41,965 nt of DNA from Nocardia sp. MH4 (lineage in GTDB: Bacteria > Actinomycetota > Actinomycetes > Mycobacteriales > Mycobacteriaceae), in NCBI RefSeq assembly GCF_019266065.1, contig NZ_LPNR01000072.1, positions 1 through 41,965 of the forward strand, in the 5' to 3' direction. Below the pieces are notes generated by a model. That model did no database searches, was not told the DNA's origin, and saw only the letters and a list, made by a program, of their open reading frames with translations. Each line of letters begins with the position of its first letter. Position 1 is the stretch's first letter. The translations under genes were made by a program, and so were the position numbers. Positions 8,653 through 16,865 of this stretch are shown here, piece by piece.

Positions 8653-8826
8653 TCAGAGTTTCGTCGGGTCTATCACGCCTTTTCGGACGGCGCCGACGAT
8701 ACGGCGCGGCACCTTGTATTCCACACCGCCGACGGTCACGGGAACCAGCTGCGGAACTTCCGCTTTCCACTGCGAACGCCTGCTGCGGGTATTGGACCGC
8801 GACATCCTGCGCTTCGGTACGGCCAC
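8653..8826 (-). CDS. rpmF: 50S ribosomal protein L32, zinc-independent form
   Basis: The 57-aa protein starts at GTG 8826 with the L32 signature [20 protein letters not shown] and ends GVIDPTKL. It contains no cysteine, so it lacks the zinc ribbon of the classical form. It follows rpmE2 after 3 nt and is the last gene of the minus-strand arm of the Zur-box divergon. Such zinc-free paralogues replace zinc-binding copies when zinc is scarce and release zinc. Whether a zinc-binding copy exists elsewhere cannot be seen here. Confidence 0.93.
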   Translation of the reverse strand: MAVPKRRMSRSNTRSRRSQWKAEVPQLVPVTVGGVEYKVPRRIVGAVRKGVIDPTKL

Positions 8827-8829
8827 GGC

Positions 8830-9096
8830 TCAGCCCTCCTTGCCCGCGCGCGAGCGCTTTCCGTACTTGCGCTCGAATTTCTCCACCCGGCCCTGGGTGT
8901 CGAGGTTGCGATGGGTGCCGGTCCAGAACGGATGCGAATCCGAGGTGACGTCGACCATCAGCAGCGGATAGGTGTTTCCGTCGGTCCACTCGACGGTGCG
9001 ATCGCTGGTCGAGGTCGACCGGGTCAGGAACCGCTTGCCGGTGCTCGAATCCTCGAAGACCACCGGGTGGTAGTCGGGGTGGATACCCGCTTTCAT
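8830..9096 (-). CDS. rpmE2: 50S ribosomal protein L31 type B, zinc-independent
   Basis: The 88-aa protein begins [20 protein letters not shown], the type B L31 pattern, and contains the typical [13 protein letters not shown] segment. No cysteine is present, unlike the zinc-binding type A L31. ATG 9096 overlaps the stop of the upstream CobW-like gene in ATGA, showing translational coupling. As part of a Zur-regulated unit it would be made in zinc starvation and exchanged into ribosomes. Confidence 0.96.
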   Translation of the reverse strand: MKAGIHPDYHPVVFEDSSTGKRFLTRSTSTSDRTVEWTDGNTYPLLMVDVTSDSHPFWTGTHRNLDTQGRVEKFERKYGKRSRAGKEG

Positions 9097-10394
9097 GACG
9101 TTTCTCCTCTCTCGGTGCGCTCGCCCGCCGTGGCCGCGGCCTCGGACGGATCGGCGCAGGGGTCTTCGTGCCAGTCGCCGAAGGGGTCCTCCCACAACGC
9201 GACTCGTTCCGGCGCCCGGTCGACCAGCAGCAGCTCGTCGTCCTCGACCAGCGCCCAGTGCAGCGCGTGCCGGATCTCGGCCGGGTCGGCGTCGTGGGCC
9301 AGGATCACCAGCGACACATCGCGATCGCCGAACCGCTCGTCCCAGCGCAGCGCGGCCATCGCCCGGCGGTCGGGGTCGGCCGCGGCCTGTTCCTCGGCGT
9401 CCATCGCCGCGAGCCAGCGACCGGCGCCGCCCACGCGCAGACCACCACCCGCCGATTCCAGCCACACCACCTGGTCGGGCTGGGTGGCCAGCCAGACCCG
9501 GCCGCGCGCGGTGACCACGCCGTCGAACAGCACGTCCAGCGCGTCGTGCAGGCGGCCCGGATGGAACGGCCTGCGCGCGGCGAACTCGATGAGCGAGACG
9601 CCGCAGTCGGTGGTCAGCGGCGGCTGACCGCGCAGCAGCGGCGCGTGAGCGTCGAAGATCCGGCCACGGCGCGCGTCGGCCGGGATTCGGGTCAGCAGCG
9701 CGCCGATCTCGACCGCGTCGAAGGCCGGGAGTTCGTCGAGCCAGGCGACCGGCGCGGCGGGCGCCAGCCTGCCGAGGACGGCGCCGAGCCGTTCGCGCTC
9801 GAGCGCGTCGACCTCGGTGGCCAGCACCACCAGCGCGTCGGCGAAGTCGACCTGACCGACGGCCACCTGCGCGACGGTGCGCTCGTCGTCGGCCGCGGCG
9901 AGCCCGCGGTCGGCCAGCACCTCGTCGCCGGTGGCGTCGGCGAGCCACTGCTGTCCGTCCAGGCAGGTCAGGGTGGCCTCGATCCGCACGTTGCGGCTCG
10001 CGGGACCGTCGACCCGGTCCGCCACTCCGGTCACCTCGACCGTGTCGATCGCGTGGCACAGCGCCTCGGCCTCGATGGCCGGGTCGAGCGCGAGCACGAT
10101 GCGACGCACGTGCGCGCGGGCGGCGAGCGTGCACAGCATCGGCAGCAGATCGGCGCGCAGCGTGCACGAGACGCAGCCGTGCGCGAGTTCCAGCACGGTG
10201 GTCGTGACGGTGCCCGCGGTGCGCACCGTGCGCCGCACGACGCCTTCGCGCAGCTCGGCGAGGTCGTGGTGCACCACCACGGTGCCCGCGTCCGCGCTCA
10301 GTGTCGCCGCGATGTGCTCGACGCCGGTCATGGCAGGTCCGGAGAAGCCGGCCAACAGCACGACGGGCGTTCTCCGGTCGGACTGGTCCAGCAC
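9093..10394 (-). CDS. CobW-like protein of the zinc-starvation ribosome operon (Mrf/Rv0106 type)
   Basis: The 433-aa protein starts at GTG 10394, preceded by AAAGGGG with 8-nt spacing; the longer frame upstream would cross the operator and is rejected. It belongs to the CobW/COG0523 family by its overall pattern, including the HGCVSC motif (Cys74, Cys77) and a CobW C-terminal domain ([21 protein letters not shown] and following, ending [11 protein letters not shown]). The N-terminal nucleotide loop reads GFSGPAMT instead of GxxGxGKT, so GTPase activity is doubtful. It closely resembles M. tuberculosis Rv0106. The mycobacterial relative Mrf recruits the hibernation factor Mpy to cysteine-free ribosomes when zinc is scarce, which suits this first place in the operon. 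Zinc chaperone function is the alternative. Confidence 0.85.
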   Translation of the reverse strand: MLDQSDRRTPVVLLAGFSGPAMTGVEHIAATLSADAGTVVVHHDLAELREGVVRRTVRTAGTVTTTVLELAHGCVSCTLRADLLPMLCTLAARAHVRRIVLALDPAIEAEALCHAIDTVEVTGVADRVDGPASRNVRIEATLTCLDGQQWLADATGDEVLADRGLAAADDERTVAQVAVGQVDFADALVVLATEVDALERERLGAVLGRLAPAAPVAWLDELPAFDAVEIGALLTRIPADARRGRIFDAHAPLLRGQPPLTTDCGVSLIEFAARRPFHPGRLHDALDVLFDGVVTARGRVWLATQPDQVVWLESAGGGLRVGGAGRWLAAMDAEEQAAADPDRRAMAALRWDERFGDRDVSLVILAHDADPAEIRHALHWALVEDDELLLVDRAPERVALWEDPFGDWHEDPCADPSEAAATAGERTERGETS

Positions 10395-10407
10395 CCGATA
10401 CCCCTTT

Positions 10408-10422
10408 CGATAACGATTTTCA
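10408..10422 (-). promoter_or_regulatory. Zur-box-like palindrome for the mrf-rpmE2-rpmF arm
   Basis: On the minus strand the 15-mer TGAAAATCGTTATCG matches 12 of 15 positions of the actinobacterial Zur pattern TGAAAATCATTTTCA. It ends 14 nt before the GTG start of the CobW-like gene. Zinc-bound Zur would block this arm. The pattern is from memory of the family. Confidence 0.7.
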
Positions 10423-10462
10423 TTTACGTTACCCCAACGGTACAGTGCGGAATAACTGTTGT

Positions 10463-10477
10463 CGAAAATGGTTGTCA
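10463..10477 (+). promoter_or_regulatory. Second Zur-box-like palindrome, for the rpmB-rpmG-rpsN-rpsR arm
   Basis: CGAAAATGGTTGTCA (reverse complement TGACAACCATTTTCG) also matches 12 of 15 positions of the same Zur pattern. It lies 21 bp before the rpmB start. One box per arm would let Zur control both transcripts separately. Confidence 0.6.
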
Positions 10478-10497
10478 TCTCCATGGAGGGAGGTCGC

Positions 10498-10734
10498 ATG
10501 TCGGCCCACTGCCAGGTCACCGGACGCAAGCCCGGCTTCGGAAAAGCCGTCTCGCATTCACACCGGCGCACCAACCGGCGCTGGAACCCCAACATCCAGC
10601 GCAAGACCTACTACCTGCCCAGCGAGGGCCGCCGCATCACGCTGACGGTCTCCGCCAAGGGCATCAAGACCATCGACCGGGACGGGATCGAGGCCGTGGT
10701 GGCCCGCATCCGTGCCCGGGGCGACAAGATCTAG
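10498..10734 (+). CDS. rpmB: 50S ribosomal protein L28, zinc-independent form
   Basis: The 78-aa L28 is recognisable from [25 protein letters not shown]. The CxxC pairs of zinc-binding L28 are gone; one unpaired Cys remains at residue 5. ATG 10498 is preceded by GGAGGGAGG, so upstream ATG codons in frame (10459, 10483) are rejected. It is the first gene of the plus-strand arm of the zinc-starvation divergon. Confidence 0.95.
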   Translation: MSAHCQVTGRKPGFGKAVSHSHRRTNRRWNPNIQRKTYYLPSEGRRITLTVSAKGIKTIDRDGIEAVVARIRARGDKI

Positions 10735-10742
10735 GAGCACCC

Positions 10743-10913
10743 ATGGCCTCGAAGTCGACCGATATCCGACCCATCGTCAAACTCAAGTCCACCGCGGGTA
10801 CCGGCTTCACCTACGTCACCCGCAAGAACCGCCGCAACGACCCCGACCGGCTGGTCCTGCGCAAATACGACCCCGTCGTGCGCAAGCACGTCGACTTCCG
10901 CGAGGAGCGCTGA
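10743..10913 (+). CDS. rpmG: 50S ribosomal protein L33, zinc-independent form
   Basis: The 56-aa L33 has the typical [21 protein letters not shown] segment core and a C-terminal FREER. It has no cysteines. It begins 8 nt after the rpmB stop, with AGGAGC upstream of ATG 10743. Confidence 0.95.
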   Translation: MASKSTDIRPIVKLKSTAGTGFTYVTRKNRRNDPDRLVLRKYDPVVRKHVDFREER

Positions 10914-10917
10914 CGCT

Positions 10918-10933
10918 CCCCTGAGCTCAGGGG
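10918..10933 (+). other. Perfect 16-bp palindrome between rpmG and rpsN
   Basis: CCCCTGAGCTCAGGGG begins 5 nt after the rpmG stop. As RNA it would form a tight hairpin inside the operon and could lower read-through or mark a processing site between L33 and S14. No T-run follows, and the rpsN/rpsR genes downstream have no visible separate Zur box. Confidence 0.5.
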
Positions 10934-10988
10934 CCGGAAGCGGCAGCGCAGCGTAACCAGGTAGGCCCAGGGAAGGGAGCCGATAGAT

Positions 10989-11294
10989 ATGGCGAAGAAG
11001 TCCAAGATCGCCCGCAACGAGCAGCGCCGCGCGATCGTCGAGCGCTACGCCGCCCGGCGCGCCGAGCTCAAGGAGCTCATCCGCAAGCCGGGAACCGGCG
11101 ACGCCGAGCGCGCCGCCGCGCAGGCCGAACTGCGCAACCAGCCCCGCGATGCCAGTCCGGTACGATTGCGCAATCGGGATGCAGCCGATGGCCGGCCACG
11201 CGGCCATCTCCGGAAGTTCGGCCTCTCCCGTGTTCGTGTGCGCGAGATGGCCCACCGGGGCGAGCTCCCTGGGGTCCACAAATCGAGCTGGTAG
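10989..11294 (+). CDS. rpsN: 30S ribosomal protein S14, zinc-independent form
   Basis: The 101-aa S14 is the long, cysteine-free type ([14 protein letters not shown] start, [35 protein letters not shown]). The zinc-binding type is about 61 aa with two CxxC pairs. GGAAGGGAG lies 5-7 nt before ATG 10989. It is the third gene in the plus-strand arm. Confidence 0.96.
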   Translation: MAKKSKIARNEQRRAIVERYAARRAELKELIRKPGTGDAERAAAQAELRNQPRDASPVRLRNRDAADGRPRGHLRKFGLSRVRVREMAHRGELPGVHKSSW

Positions 11295-11326
11295 ACACCC
11301 ACTGATCTCGTGAGAAGGAACATCGC

Positions 11327-11584
11327 ATGGCAGTGAAGCGAGCACCGTCCAAGAAGGCACGCGCCGAGCAGGGCCGTAAGCCGAAGAAGAACCCGTTGAT
11401 CGCCGCGGGCATCGAAGTCGTCGACTACAAAGACGTCAACCTGCTGCGCACCTTCATCTCCGATCGCGGCAAGATCCGCAGCCGCCGCGTGACCGGCCTG
11501 ACCCCGCAGCAGCAGCGTCAGGTCGCCGTCGCGGTGAAGAACGCACGCGAGATGGCGCTGCTGCCCTTCACCACCACCAAGTAG
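11327..11584 (+). CDS. rpsR: 30S ribosomal protein S18, zinc-independent form
   Basis: The 85-aa S18 has the [19 protein letters not shown] signature and the RRVTGL segment. No cysteines are present, matching the C-minus paralogue (rpsR2) of mycobacteria. It is the last gene of the arm and is followed by a strong hairpin at 11598-11629. Confidence 0.96.
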   Translation: MAVKRAPSKKARAEQGRKPKKNPLIAAGIEVVDYKDVNLLRTFISDRGKIRSRRVTGLTPQQQRQVAVAVKNAREMALLPFTTTK

Positions 11585-11597
11585 CCCCACGCGCGAG

Positions 11598-11629
11598 AGT
11601 GGCCCCGAAGCTGTTGCCTCGGGGCCACT
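11598..11629 (+). terminator. Terminator after rpsR
   Basis: AGTGGCCCCGA (11598-11608) pairs perfectly with TCGGGGCCACT (11619-11629) around a 10-nt loop, 13 nt after the rpsR stop. A T-rich but broken tract (GTCGTTGTG) follows. It may also serve the converging lectin gene. Confidence 0.8.
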
Positions 11630-11666
11630 GTCGTTGTGCGGGGCGAAGAACGCCGCGACTAGATCA

Positions 11667-12236
11667 TCACGGGATGGTGAGGACCTGGCCCGCGTTGATC
11701 AGATCCGGGTTGTCGATGCCGGAGGCGGCAGCGATCTCCTGGTAGCGGTTGCCGTCACCGTAGAAGCGCTCGGAGATGGCCCACAGGGTGTCGCCCGGCT
11801 CGACCGTGTAGGTCTGCGCGGCCGGCGGCGGCGGGACCTCCTCGGCGATCGGGGCGGCGGCGACCGGCTCCGGCTCGGGAGCCGGGGCGGGCAGCGGGTT
11901 GTCGGTGTTGGTGGCGGTGGCCCACGCGACCGAGTCGTCGGTGCCGTAGAGCACGACGTTGCGGTCGGGCTGCACGACCAGACGCTCGACGTTCTTGCCA
12001 CTGGTGTCGGTGGCCCAGACGCGCGAGCCGTCACCCTTGTAGATGACGAAATCGCCGTCGTGCTGCAGGGCCGCGCGCTGCACGTCCTGCCCATGAGTTT
12101 GTGCGGCCCACACGACGTTGCCGTCGGGCTCGGTCAGCACGAGGTTGCCGTCCGGCTGCAGGGCCAGGGTGTACGCACCGCCGGTCAGGGACTGTCCCAG
12201 TCCCAGTTCTTCGCCTACGCGCAGCGTGTCGCCCAC
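11667..12236 (-). CDS. B-lectin and LysM domain protein
   Basis: The 189-aa protein starts at GTG 12236 with AAAGGAC upstream. Residues 1 to about 115 form a bulb-type (monocot mannose-binding) lectin with three QxDxNxVxY-like sites: QPDGNLVLT, QHDGDFVIY and QPDRNVVLY. The second has Asp for Asn and the first Thr for Tyr, so only the third is canonical. A Pro/Ala linker (about 118-140) leads to a LysM domain (YTVEPGDTLWAISERFY to VLTIP), which binds peptidoglycan or chitin. No signal peptide is visible with this start or the longer one. Mannose-glycan binding on the cell wall or mannolipids is inferred from the folds. Confidence 0.85.
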   Translation of the reverse strand: MGDTLRVGEELGLGQSLTGGAYTLALQPDGNLVLTEPDGNVVWAAQTHGQDVQRAALQHDGDFVIYKGDGSRVWATDTSGKNVERLVVQPDRNVVLYGTDDSVAWATATNTDNPLPAPAPEPEPVAAAPIAEEVPPPPAAQTYTVEPGDTLWAISERFYGDGNRYQEIAAASGIDNPDLINAGQVLTIP

Positions 12237-12437
12237 GTTCGTCCTTTCGAAGATCCAGTTGCAGAGCATCCAACAGAAGATGCTCGCCGTATGCCACGGC
12301 GTCGCATCGCAAGCGAATGTAGTCCCCACCGAGCCGAAATGGGTGAGTTACGCGCAGGGTTCGCGGAAAGTTCACTGTGAGGAGTACCGCATCTAGAATG
12401 CCGCACCGACCCGCTCGAGCCCGCGCGCCACGCCGAC

Positions 12438-12443
12438 TAGGCT
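12438..12443 (+). promoter_or_regulatory. Probable -10 box of the lipoprotein gene (leaderless)
   Basis: TAGGCT fits TANNNT and ends 6 nt before ATG 12450, so transcription would start at or next to the start codon. No ribosome-binding site is present. Confidence 0.5.
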
Positions 12444-12449
12444 CGCGGC

Positions 12450-12893
12450 ATGCGAACGACCTCGCGTTTCACCGCCGCCACGGCCGCCCTGGCCGTGCTG
12501 CTGAGCCCGCTCACCGCCTGCTCGGACTCCGATGACGCTGCGCCCCAATCTCATTCGACGACCACGAGCGTCCGGCCGGAGGACGGCAACGCGAGCCTCG
12601 GCCATCGCTTCACCCCCGACCCCACCATCGTCAACCCCCACCCGCTGCCCTTCACCTCGTGGACGCGCCTGAGCGACAACACGATCGGCGTCAACTTCCA
12701 GACCGGCAACCCCGAGTGCTACGGCGTCGACGTCACCGTCACCGAGTCGGCCACCGCCGTGACGGTCGCCCTGCGCGCGGGCACCCGCGCCGACGCGGTC
12801 GGCAAGATGTGCACCATGAACGCCGTCTTCGGCACCGTGGAGATCGTCCTGGCCGCGCCGCTGGGCAGCCGCCAGGTGGTCGACGCCGGATAG
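12450..12893 (+). CDS. Putative lipoprotein of unknown function
   Basis: The 147-aa product has a basic N-terminus, a hydrophobic stretch (about 8-20) and the lipobox LTAC with Cys24, so it should be exported and lipid-anchored. After a disordered Ser/Thr linker the domain (about 48-147) contains two further cysteines, in NPECYGVDVTVTE and KMCTMN, which could form a disulfide. The domain looks like the small beta-rich lipoproteins common in Nocardia and Mycobacterium; I cannot name a family. It converges on purH with a shared hairpin between. Confidence 0.82.
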   Translation: MRTTSRFTAATAALAVLLSPLTACSDSDDAAPQSHSTTTSVRPEDGNASLGHRFTPDPTIVNPHPLPFTSWTRLSDNTIGVNFQTGNPECYGVDVTVTESATAVTVALRAGTRADAVGKMCTMNAVFGTVEIVLAAPLGSRQVVDAG

Positions 12894-12897
12894 CGAA

Positions 12898-12936
12898 AAC
12901 GGGTGCCGCACCGAGGGATTCGGTACGGCACCCGTT
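12898..12936. terminator. Shared terminator between the lipoprotein gene and purH
   Basis: AACGGGTGCCG (12898-12908) pairs with CGGCACCCGTT (12926-12936). An inner ACCG/CGGT pairing extends the stem past one mismatch, around a 7-nt loop. It lies between converging stops at 12893 and 12953 and can act in both directions. Confidence 0.8.
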
Positions 12937-12952
12937 CGGGTCCGGCGGTGAC

Positions 12953-14518
12953 TCAGTGCGCGAAGTGGCGCGCTCCGGTCAGGTACAGGGTCACACCGGC
13001 TTCCTTGCAGAGCTCGACGGTGTCCTTGTCGCGGATCGAACCACCCGGGTGCACGATCGCGCGCACGCCCGCGGCCACCAGGATCTGCGGGCCGTCGGAG
13101 AACGGGAAGAACGCGTCGGAGGCGGCGACCGAACCCTTGGCCCGCTCACCGGCCCGCTCGACGGCCAGTTTGCACGAGTCGACCCGGTTGACCTGCCCCA
13201 TGCCGACACCGACGGCGGCACCGTCGTCGGCCAGCAGGATCGCGTTCGACTTCACGGCCCGGCAAGCGCGCCAAGCGAATTCGAGGTCGGCCAGGGTGGT
13301 GGCGTCGGCCGGGTCGCCCGCAGCCAGGGTCCAGTTGGCCGGGTCGTCGCCCGCGGCGTCGAGAATGTCGCGGTCCTGCAGCAGCGCGCCGCCGCTGATC
13401 GGACGCAGCTCCACGCCCTTGCGCCGCGGCGGCTCGGCCACCAGCACGCGCACGTTCTTCTTGCGCTGCAGCACCTCGACCGCGCCGGGCGCGTAACCGG
13501 GGGCCACGATCACCTCGGTGAAGATCTCGGCGACCTGCTCGGCCATCTCCACGCTGACCTCGCGGTTGGCCGCGATCACGCCGCCGTAGGCGCTGACCGG
13601 GTCGGTGGCGTGGGCCTTGCGGTGCGCCTCGGCGATGTCGGCGCCCACGGCGATGCCGCACGGGTTGGCGTGCTTGATCACCGCGACGGCGGGCTCGTCG
13701 AAGTCGTAGGCGGCGCGCCAGGCGGCGTCACCGTCGGTGTAGTTGTTGTACGACATCTCCTTGCCGTGCAGCTGCTCGGCCTGGGCGATGCCGACCGTGC
13801 CGTCGTTGCTGGTGTACAGCGCGGCGGCCTGGTGCGGGTTCTCGCCGTAGCGCAGCACCGCGGCGCGCTCCCACGAGCCGGCGACCCAGCCCGGGAACTG
13901 CTCGGTCTCGGGCTGCACGGCGGGCACGGCGACCGAGCCCATCCAGCTCGCGACGGCCACGTCGTAGCTCGCGGTGTGCTGGAAGGCCTTGGCGGCCAGT
14001 CCGGTCCGCTCGGCGAGGGTGAAGCCGCCCGACTTCACGGCGGCGAGCACGTCGTCGTAGTCGTTGACGTCGACGACCACGCCGACCGACGGGTGGTTCT
14101 TGGCGGCGGCACGCACCATCGACGGCCCGCCGATGTCGATCTGCTCGACGCACTCGTCGATGCTCGCGCCGCTGGCCACGGTCTGGGTGAACGGGTAGAG
14201 GTTCACCACCACCAGCTGGAAGGCCTCCACGCCCAGCTCGGCGAGCTGGTCGACGTGCTCCGCGCGGCGGGTGTCGGCCAGGATGCCCGCGTGCACCCGG
14301 GGGTGCAGCGTCTTGACCCGGCCGTCGAGGGTCTCCGGGAAACCGGTCAGGTCCTCGACCTTGGTGACCGGAATGCCCGCCTCGGCGATCTTGCCCGCGG
14401 TCGAACCGGTCGACACCAGCTCCACGCCCGCGGCGTGCAGTCCGGTGGCCAGCTCGATGAGCCCGGTCTTGTCGTAGACGCTCACCAGCGCCCTGCGGAT
14501 CGCCTTACGTTCACTCAC
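12953..14518 (-). CDS. purH: Bifunctional AICAR transformylase/IMP cyclohydrolase
   Basis: The 521-aa enzyme carries out the last two steps of de novo IMP synthesis: formylation of AICAR with 10-formyl-THF, then ring closure. The N-terminal cyclohydrolase half shows [18 protein letters not shown] and [13 protein letters not shown]. The transformylase half holds the catalytic KHANPCG motif near residue 281 and the C-terminal DAFFPF and GGSIRDKD segments. The length is normal. It starts at GTG 14518, overlapping the purN stop by 4 nt (GTGA), so purN and purH are coupled. Confidence 0.97.
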   Translation of the reverse strand: MSERKAIRRALVSVYDKTGLIELATGLHAAGVELVSTGSTAGKIAEAGIPVTKVEDLTGFPETLDGRVKTLHPRVHAGILADTRRAEHVDQLAELGVEAFQLVVVNLYPFTQTVASGASIDECVEQIDIGGPSMVRAAAKNHPSVGVVVDVNDYDDVLAAVKSGGFTLAERTGLAAKAFQHTASYDVAVASWMGSVAVPAVQPETEQFPGWVAGSWERAAVLRYGENPHQAAALYTSNDGTVGIAQAEQLHGKEMSYNNYTDGDAAWRAAYDFDEPAVAVIKHANPCGIAVGADIAEAHRKAHATDPVSAYGGVIAANREVSVEMAEQVAEIFTEVIVAPGYAPGAVEVLQRKKNVRVLVAEPPRRKGVELRPISGGALLQDRDILDAAGDDPANWTLAAGDPADATTLADLEFAWRACRAVKSNAILLADDGAAVGVGMGQVNRVDSCKLAVERAGERAKGSVAASDAFFPFSDGPQILVAAGVRAIVHPGGSIRDKDTVELCKEAGVTLYLTGARHFAH

Positions 14519-15171
14519 CGGCGTGCTCGCTCATCTGGAATTTCTGCCTTTCGTCCGTCGGAGACAATGCCTCGGGTCGCGACAGCGGCGATGACCTCCG
14601 CCAGCAACCGTCGCTCGACAACCTTGATGCGCTCGTGCAGGGCGGCCTCGTCGTCGCCGGGCAGCACGTCGACCGCCTCCTGCGCGAGGATCGGGCCGGT
14701 GTCGACGCCACCGTCGACCAGGTGCACCGTGCAGCCGGTGACCTTGGCGCCGTAGGCGAGCGCGTCACGCACCCCGTGCGCGCCGGGGAACGACGGCAGC
14801 AGCGCGGGGTGGGTGTTGATGAACCGGCCGCCGAAACGTTCGAGGAACGCGGGACCGACGATCTTCATGAAGCCGGCGGAGACGACCAGGTCGGGCTGGA
14901 AGGCGTCGACGGCGTCGGTCAGCGCGCGATCCCAGGCGGCCCGGTCGTCGAAATCCCGCACCGCGACCCGGAAGTGCTCGATCCCCGCGGTCTCGGCGTG
15001 TTCGGTGGCCTGGCACACCCGGTCGACGCCGACCGCAACGATCTCGGCGGGATAGCCGGGCTCGCGCGCGGCGGCCAGCAGCGCGTTGAGCAGCGAGCCG
15101 GTGCCCGAGGCGAGGACGACGACGGTGGCCGGTGTCCCTGCGGGCTTCCACTGGGCAAACGAGGACGTCAG
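14515..15171 (-). CDS. purN: Phosphoribosylglycinamide formyltransferase
   Basis: The enzyme transfers formyl from 10-formyl-THF to GAR in purine synthesis. The frame encodes [16 protein letters not shown] near the N-terminus, then SAGFMKIVG, the catalytic [16 protein letters not shown] region and [13 protein letters not shown]. The first in-frame GTG (15018) would delete the essential first strand and loop, so the start must lie upstream. No ATG, GTG or TTG exists in frame between 15018 and the preceding stop. CTG at 15171 is preceded by AGGAG with a 7-nt spacer and gives 218 aa, a normal length. I therefore propose a CTG start. A sequencing error near the 5' end is the alternative. Confidence 0.93.
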   Translation of the reverse strand: MTSSFAQWKPAGTPATVVVLASGTGSLLNALLAAAREPGYPAEIVAVGVDRVCQATEHAETAGIEHFRVAVRDFDDRAAWDRALTDAVDAFQPDLVVSAGFMKIVGPAFLERFGGRFINTHPALLPSFPGAHGVRDALAYGAKVTGCTVHLVDGGVDTGPILAQEAVDVLPGDDEAALHERIKVVERRLLAEVIAAVATRGIVSDGRKAEIPDERARR

Positions 15172-15227
15172 CGCTCTACTCCTGCGTGTGTCGGGTGGCG
15201 GCGATCGGCGATACCGCCGGGTCGAGC

Positions 15228-16754
15228 TTAACGACCGGTGCTCTTGTCACCTTCCGGCAGGTCCGACTCGACGACCTCCGCGTCGACGATGTCGTCGGTC
15301 GGCGCGGCCGTCGAGCCGGGCGCGGCGATGCTCACCTCGACGTCGTCGTCGAAGTCGGTGACCAGTTCGGCGTCGACCTCGACGGCGGAATCGTCGTCGT
15401 CGTAGTCGTCCTCGTGGTCGTCGTCGTCCTCGTCGTCGTAGTAGTAGTCGTCCTCGTCGTCGTAATCGTCGTCGTAGTCGTCGTGCTCGTCGAAGTCGTC
15501 GTGGTCGTCGTCGTAGTCGTGGACCGGGGCGGCGGGGGCGAGGAAGCGGCGGGCGAAGAACATGCCGACGAAACCGCCGAAGCCGAACCAGGTGACCATC
15601 AGCACGACCAGCATCAGCAGGTCGAGCCCGACCCGGCCGACGGCGCCGAGCTGTCCGCCGCCCAGGATCGCGAGCATCAGGAAGGTCAGCGTGGACAGCG
15701 CGGCGGAGGTGAGCGTCGCCCAGGGCGCGCCCGGCCGGTCGTCGCTGGTGCGGCCGAGCTCGATGCCGCCCAGCACACCCACCGCGATCGGCACCAGCAG
15801 CAGCACCGGCCACCAGCCCGCCGACGGCCCCTCCGGCAGCGGGATCAGCGCGGGCAGCACGGGCACCCGCCCGGCGGTGACGTCGAACAGCCCGACCGAC
15901 CCGGCACCGAACTGGACCGCGGCCCCGCACAGCATCCCGGCCGCGGCGATCACCACATTCGGCAGGTAGAGCAGCGACAACAGCGTCATGCCGAGCACGT
16001 CGGTGACGTTGTGCGCCTGGTCGTACGCGCCGTCGAGCCGGTCCAGATGCAGGAAGAACGACACCGCGGTGGCCAGTGCGGCGCAGCCGAGCATGCGCAG
16101 CACGGTGCGCCGCGCGGCGCGGGCGCCGAGCACGGCCCACTCCGGGATCTCCACCGGCAGCAGCGCGTACACCGACGGCCACGCGCGACTCACGATGCCG
16201 CCGGCGGCCGCGCCGAGGTAGAGCACGAGGACCCAGCCGAACGCGGTCACCGGCCCCGGCGGTTCGAGCGGGGTGACTCCCGCGGCGTCCCCGGTGACGG
16301 CCAGACAGACCGCGGTCATCAGCAGCGGGCCCGCGAGCACGGCGCCGGTGAGCCAGCCGAGTTCGATCGGGGTGGGGCGGCGGGGAACCGCACGCGCGCA
16401 TTCGCGGGCGGCTACCCAGACCAGGACCGCGGTCGGGACGAGCGGCAACACGCCCAGCGTCGTCCGGCCGACGGTCAGCGGAACCTGATGGGCGGCCAGC
16501 CAGGTCGCCGCGACCGCGCCGGGCGCGCTGGTCAGATCGGTGCCGGTGGTCACCATGACCACCAGGACGAGCAGGACCGTCGCCGCCAGCCCGCAGATCG
16601 TCGGCCGGGCGGCGACCAGCAGCAGGGTGCGCGCCCGCTCGGGCGACAGCGACCACCAGGGCGGCTCGTGACCGTGCCCGGACGGCGGTGCGGTGGCCTC
16701 CCCGTCACCGCGTGACCCGGAGGTCCGGCGCACGAGGGCGTTACGGGAGCTCAT
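15228..16754 (-). CDS. PerM-like polytopic membrane protein (DUF6350)
   Basis: The 508-aa protein has about ten hydrophobic helices between residues 45 and 400, then a very acidic tail (about 411-458) made mostly of Asp with some Glu, His and Tyr, and an ordinary acidic end. It lies directly upstream of purN-purH, as Rv0955 (perM) does in M. tuberculosis, where PerM supports cell division and persistence at low magnesium. The tail is encoded by long runs of GAC, which appear as GTC repeats on the plus strand. ATG 16754 has no clear ribosome-binding site. Function is inferred from position and topology. Confidence 0.85.
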   Translation of the reverse strand: MSSRNALVRRTSGSRGDGEATAPPSGHGHEPPWWSLSPERARTLLLVAARPTICGLAATVLLVLVVMVTTGTDLTSAPGAVAATWLAAHQVPLTVGRTTLGVLPLVPTAVLVWVAARECARAVPRRPTPIELGWLTGAVLAGPLLMTAVCLAVTGDAAGVTPLEPPGPVTAFGWVLVLYLGAAAGGIVSRAWPSVYALLPVEIPEWAVLGARAARRTVLRMLGCAALATAVSFFLHLDRLDGAYDQAHNVTDVLGMTLLSLLYLPNVVIAAAGMLCGAAVQFGAGSVGLFDVTAGRVPVLPALIPLPEGPSAGWWPVLLLVPIAVGVLGGIELGRTSDDRPGAPWATLTSAALSTLTFLMLAILGGGQLGAVGRVGLDLLMLVVLMVTWFGFGGFVGMFFARRFLAPAAPVHDYDDDHDDFDEHDDYDDDYDDEDDYYYDDEDDDDHEDDYDDDDSAVEVDAELVTDFDDDVEVSIAAPGSTAAPTDDIVDAEVVESDLPEGDKSTGR

Positions 16755-16801
16755 GACAATTCAGCGTGGCAGCTTCCCCGGCGGGCGCGGGTCAGGCGCG
16801 C

Positions 16802-16833
16802 CGCGAGCCCACAGGCGCACCTGTGGGCTCGCG
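16802..16833 (-). terminator. Strong hairpin between the Rv0954-like gene and the perM-like gene
   Basis: CGCGAGCCCACAGG (16802-16815) and CCTGTGGGCTCGCG (16820-16833) form a perfect 14-bp stem with the loop CGCA. It follows the minus-strand gene ending at 16866 and should separate it from perM. Confidence 0.8.
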
Positions 16834-16865
16834 ACCGAACCTGTGCCACGCGCGGCGGCCGTCGG

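Noticed and set aside
15346..15520. GTC/GTA triplet repeats as a CRISPR array or microsatellite
   Set aside because: There are no unique spacers of constant length. The repeats are in frame and encode the acidic tail of the PerM-like protein.
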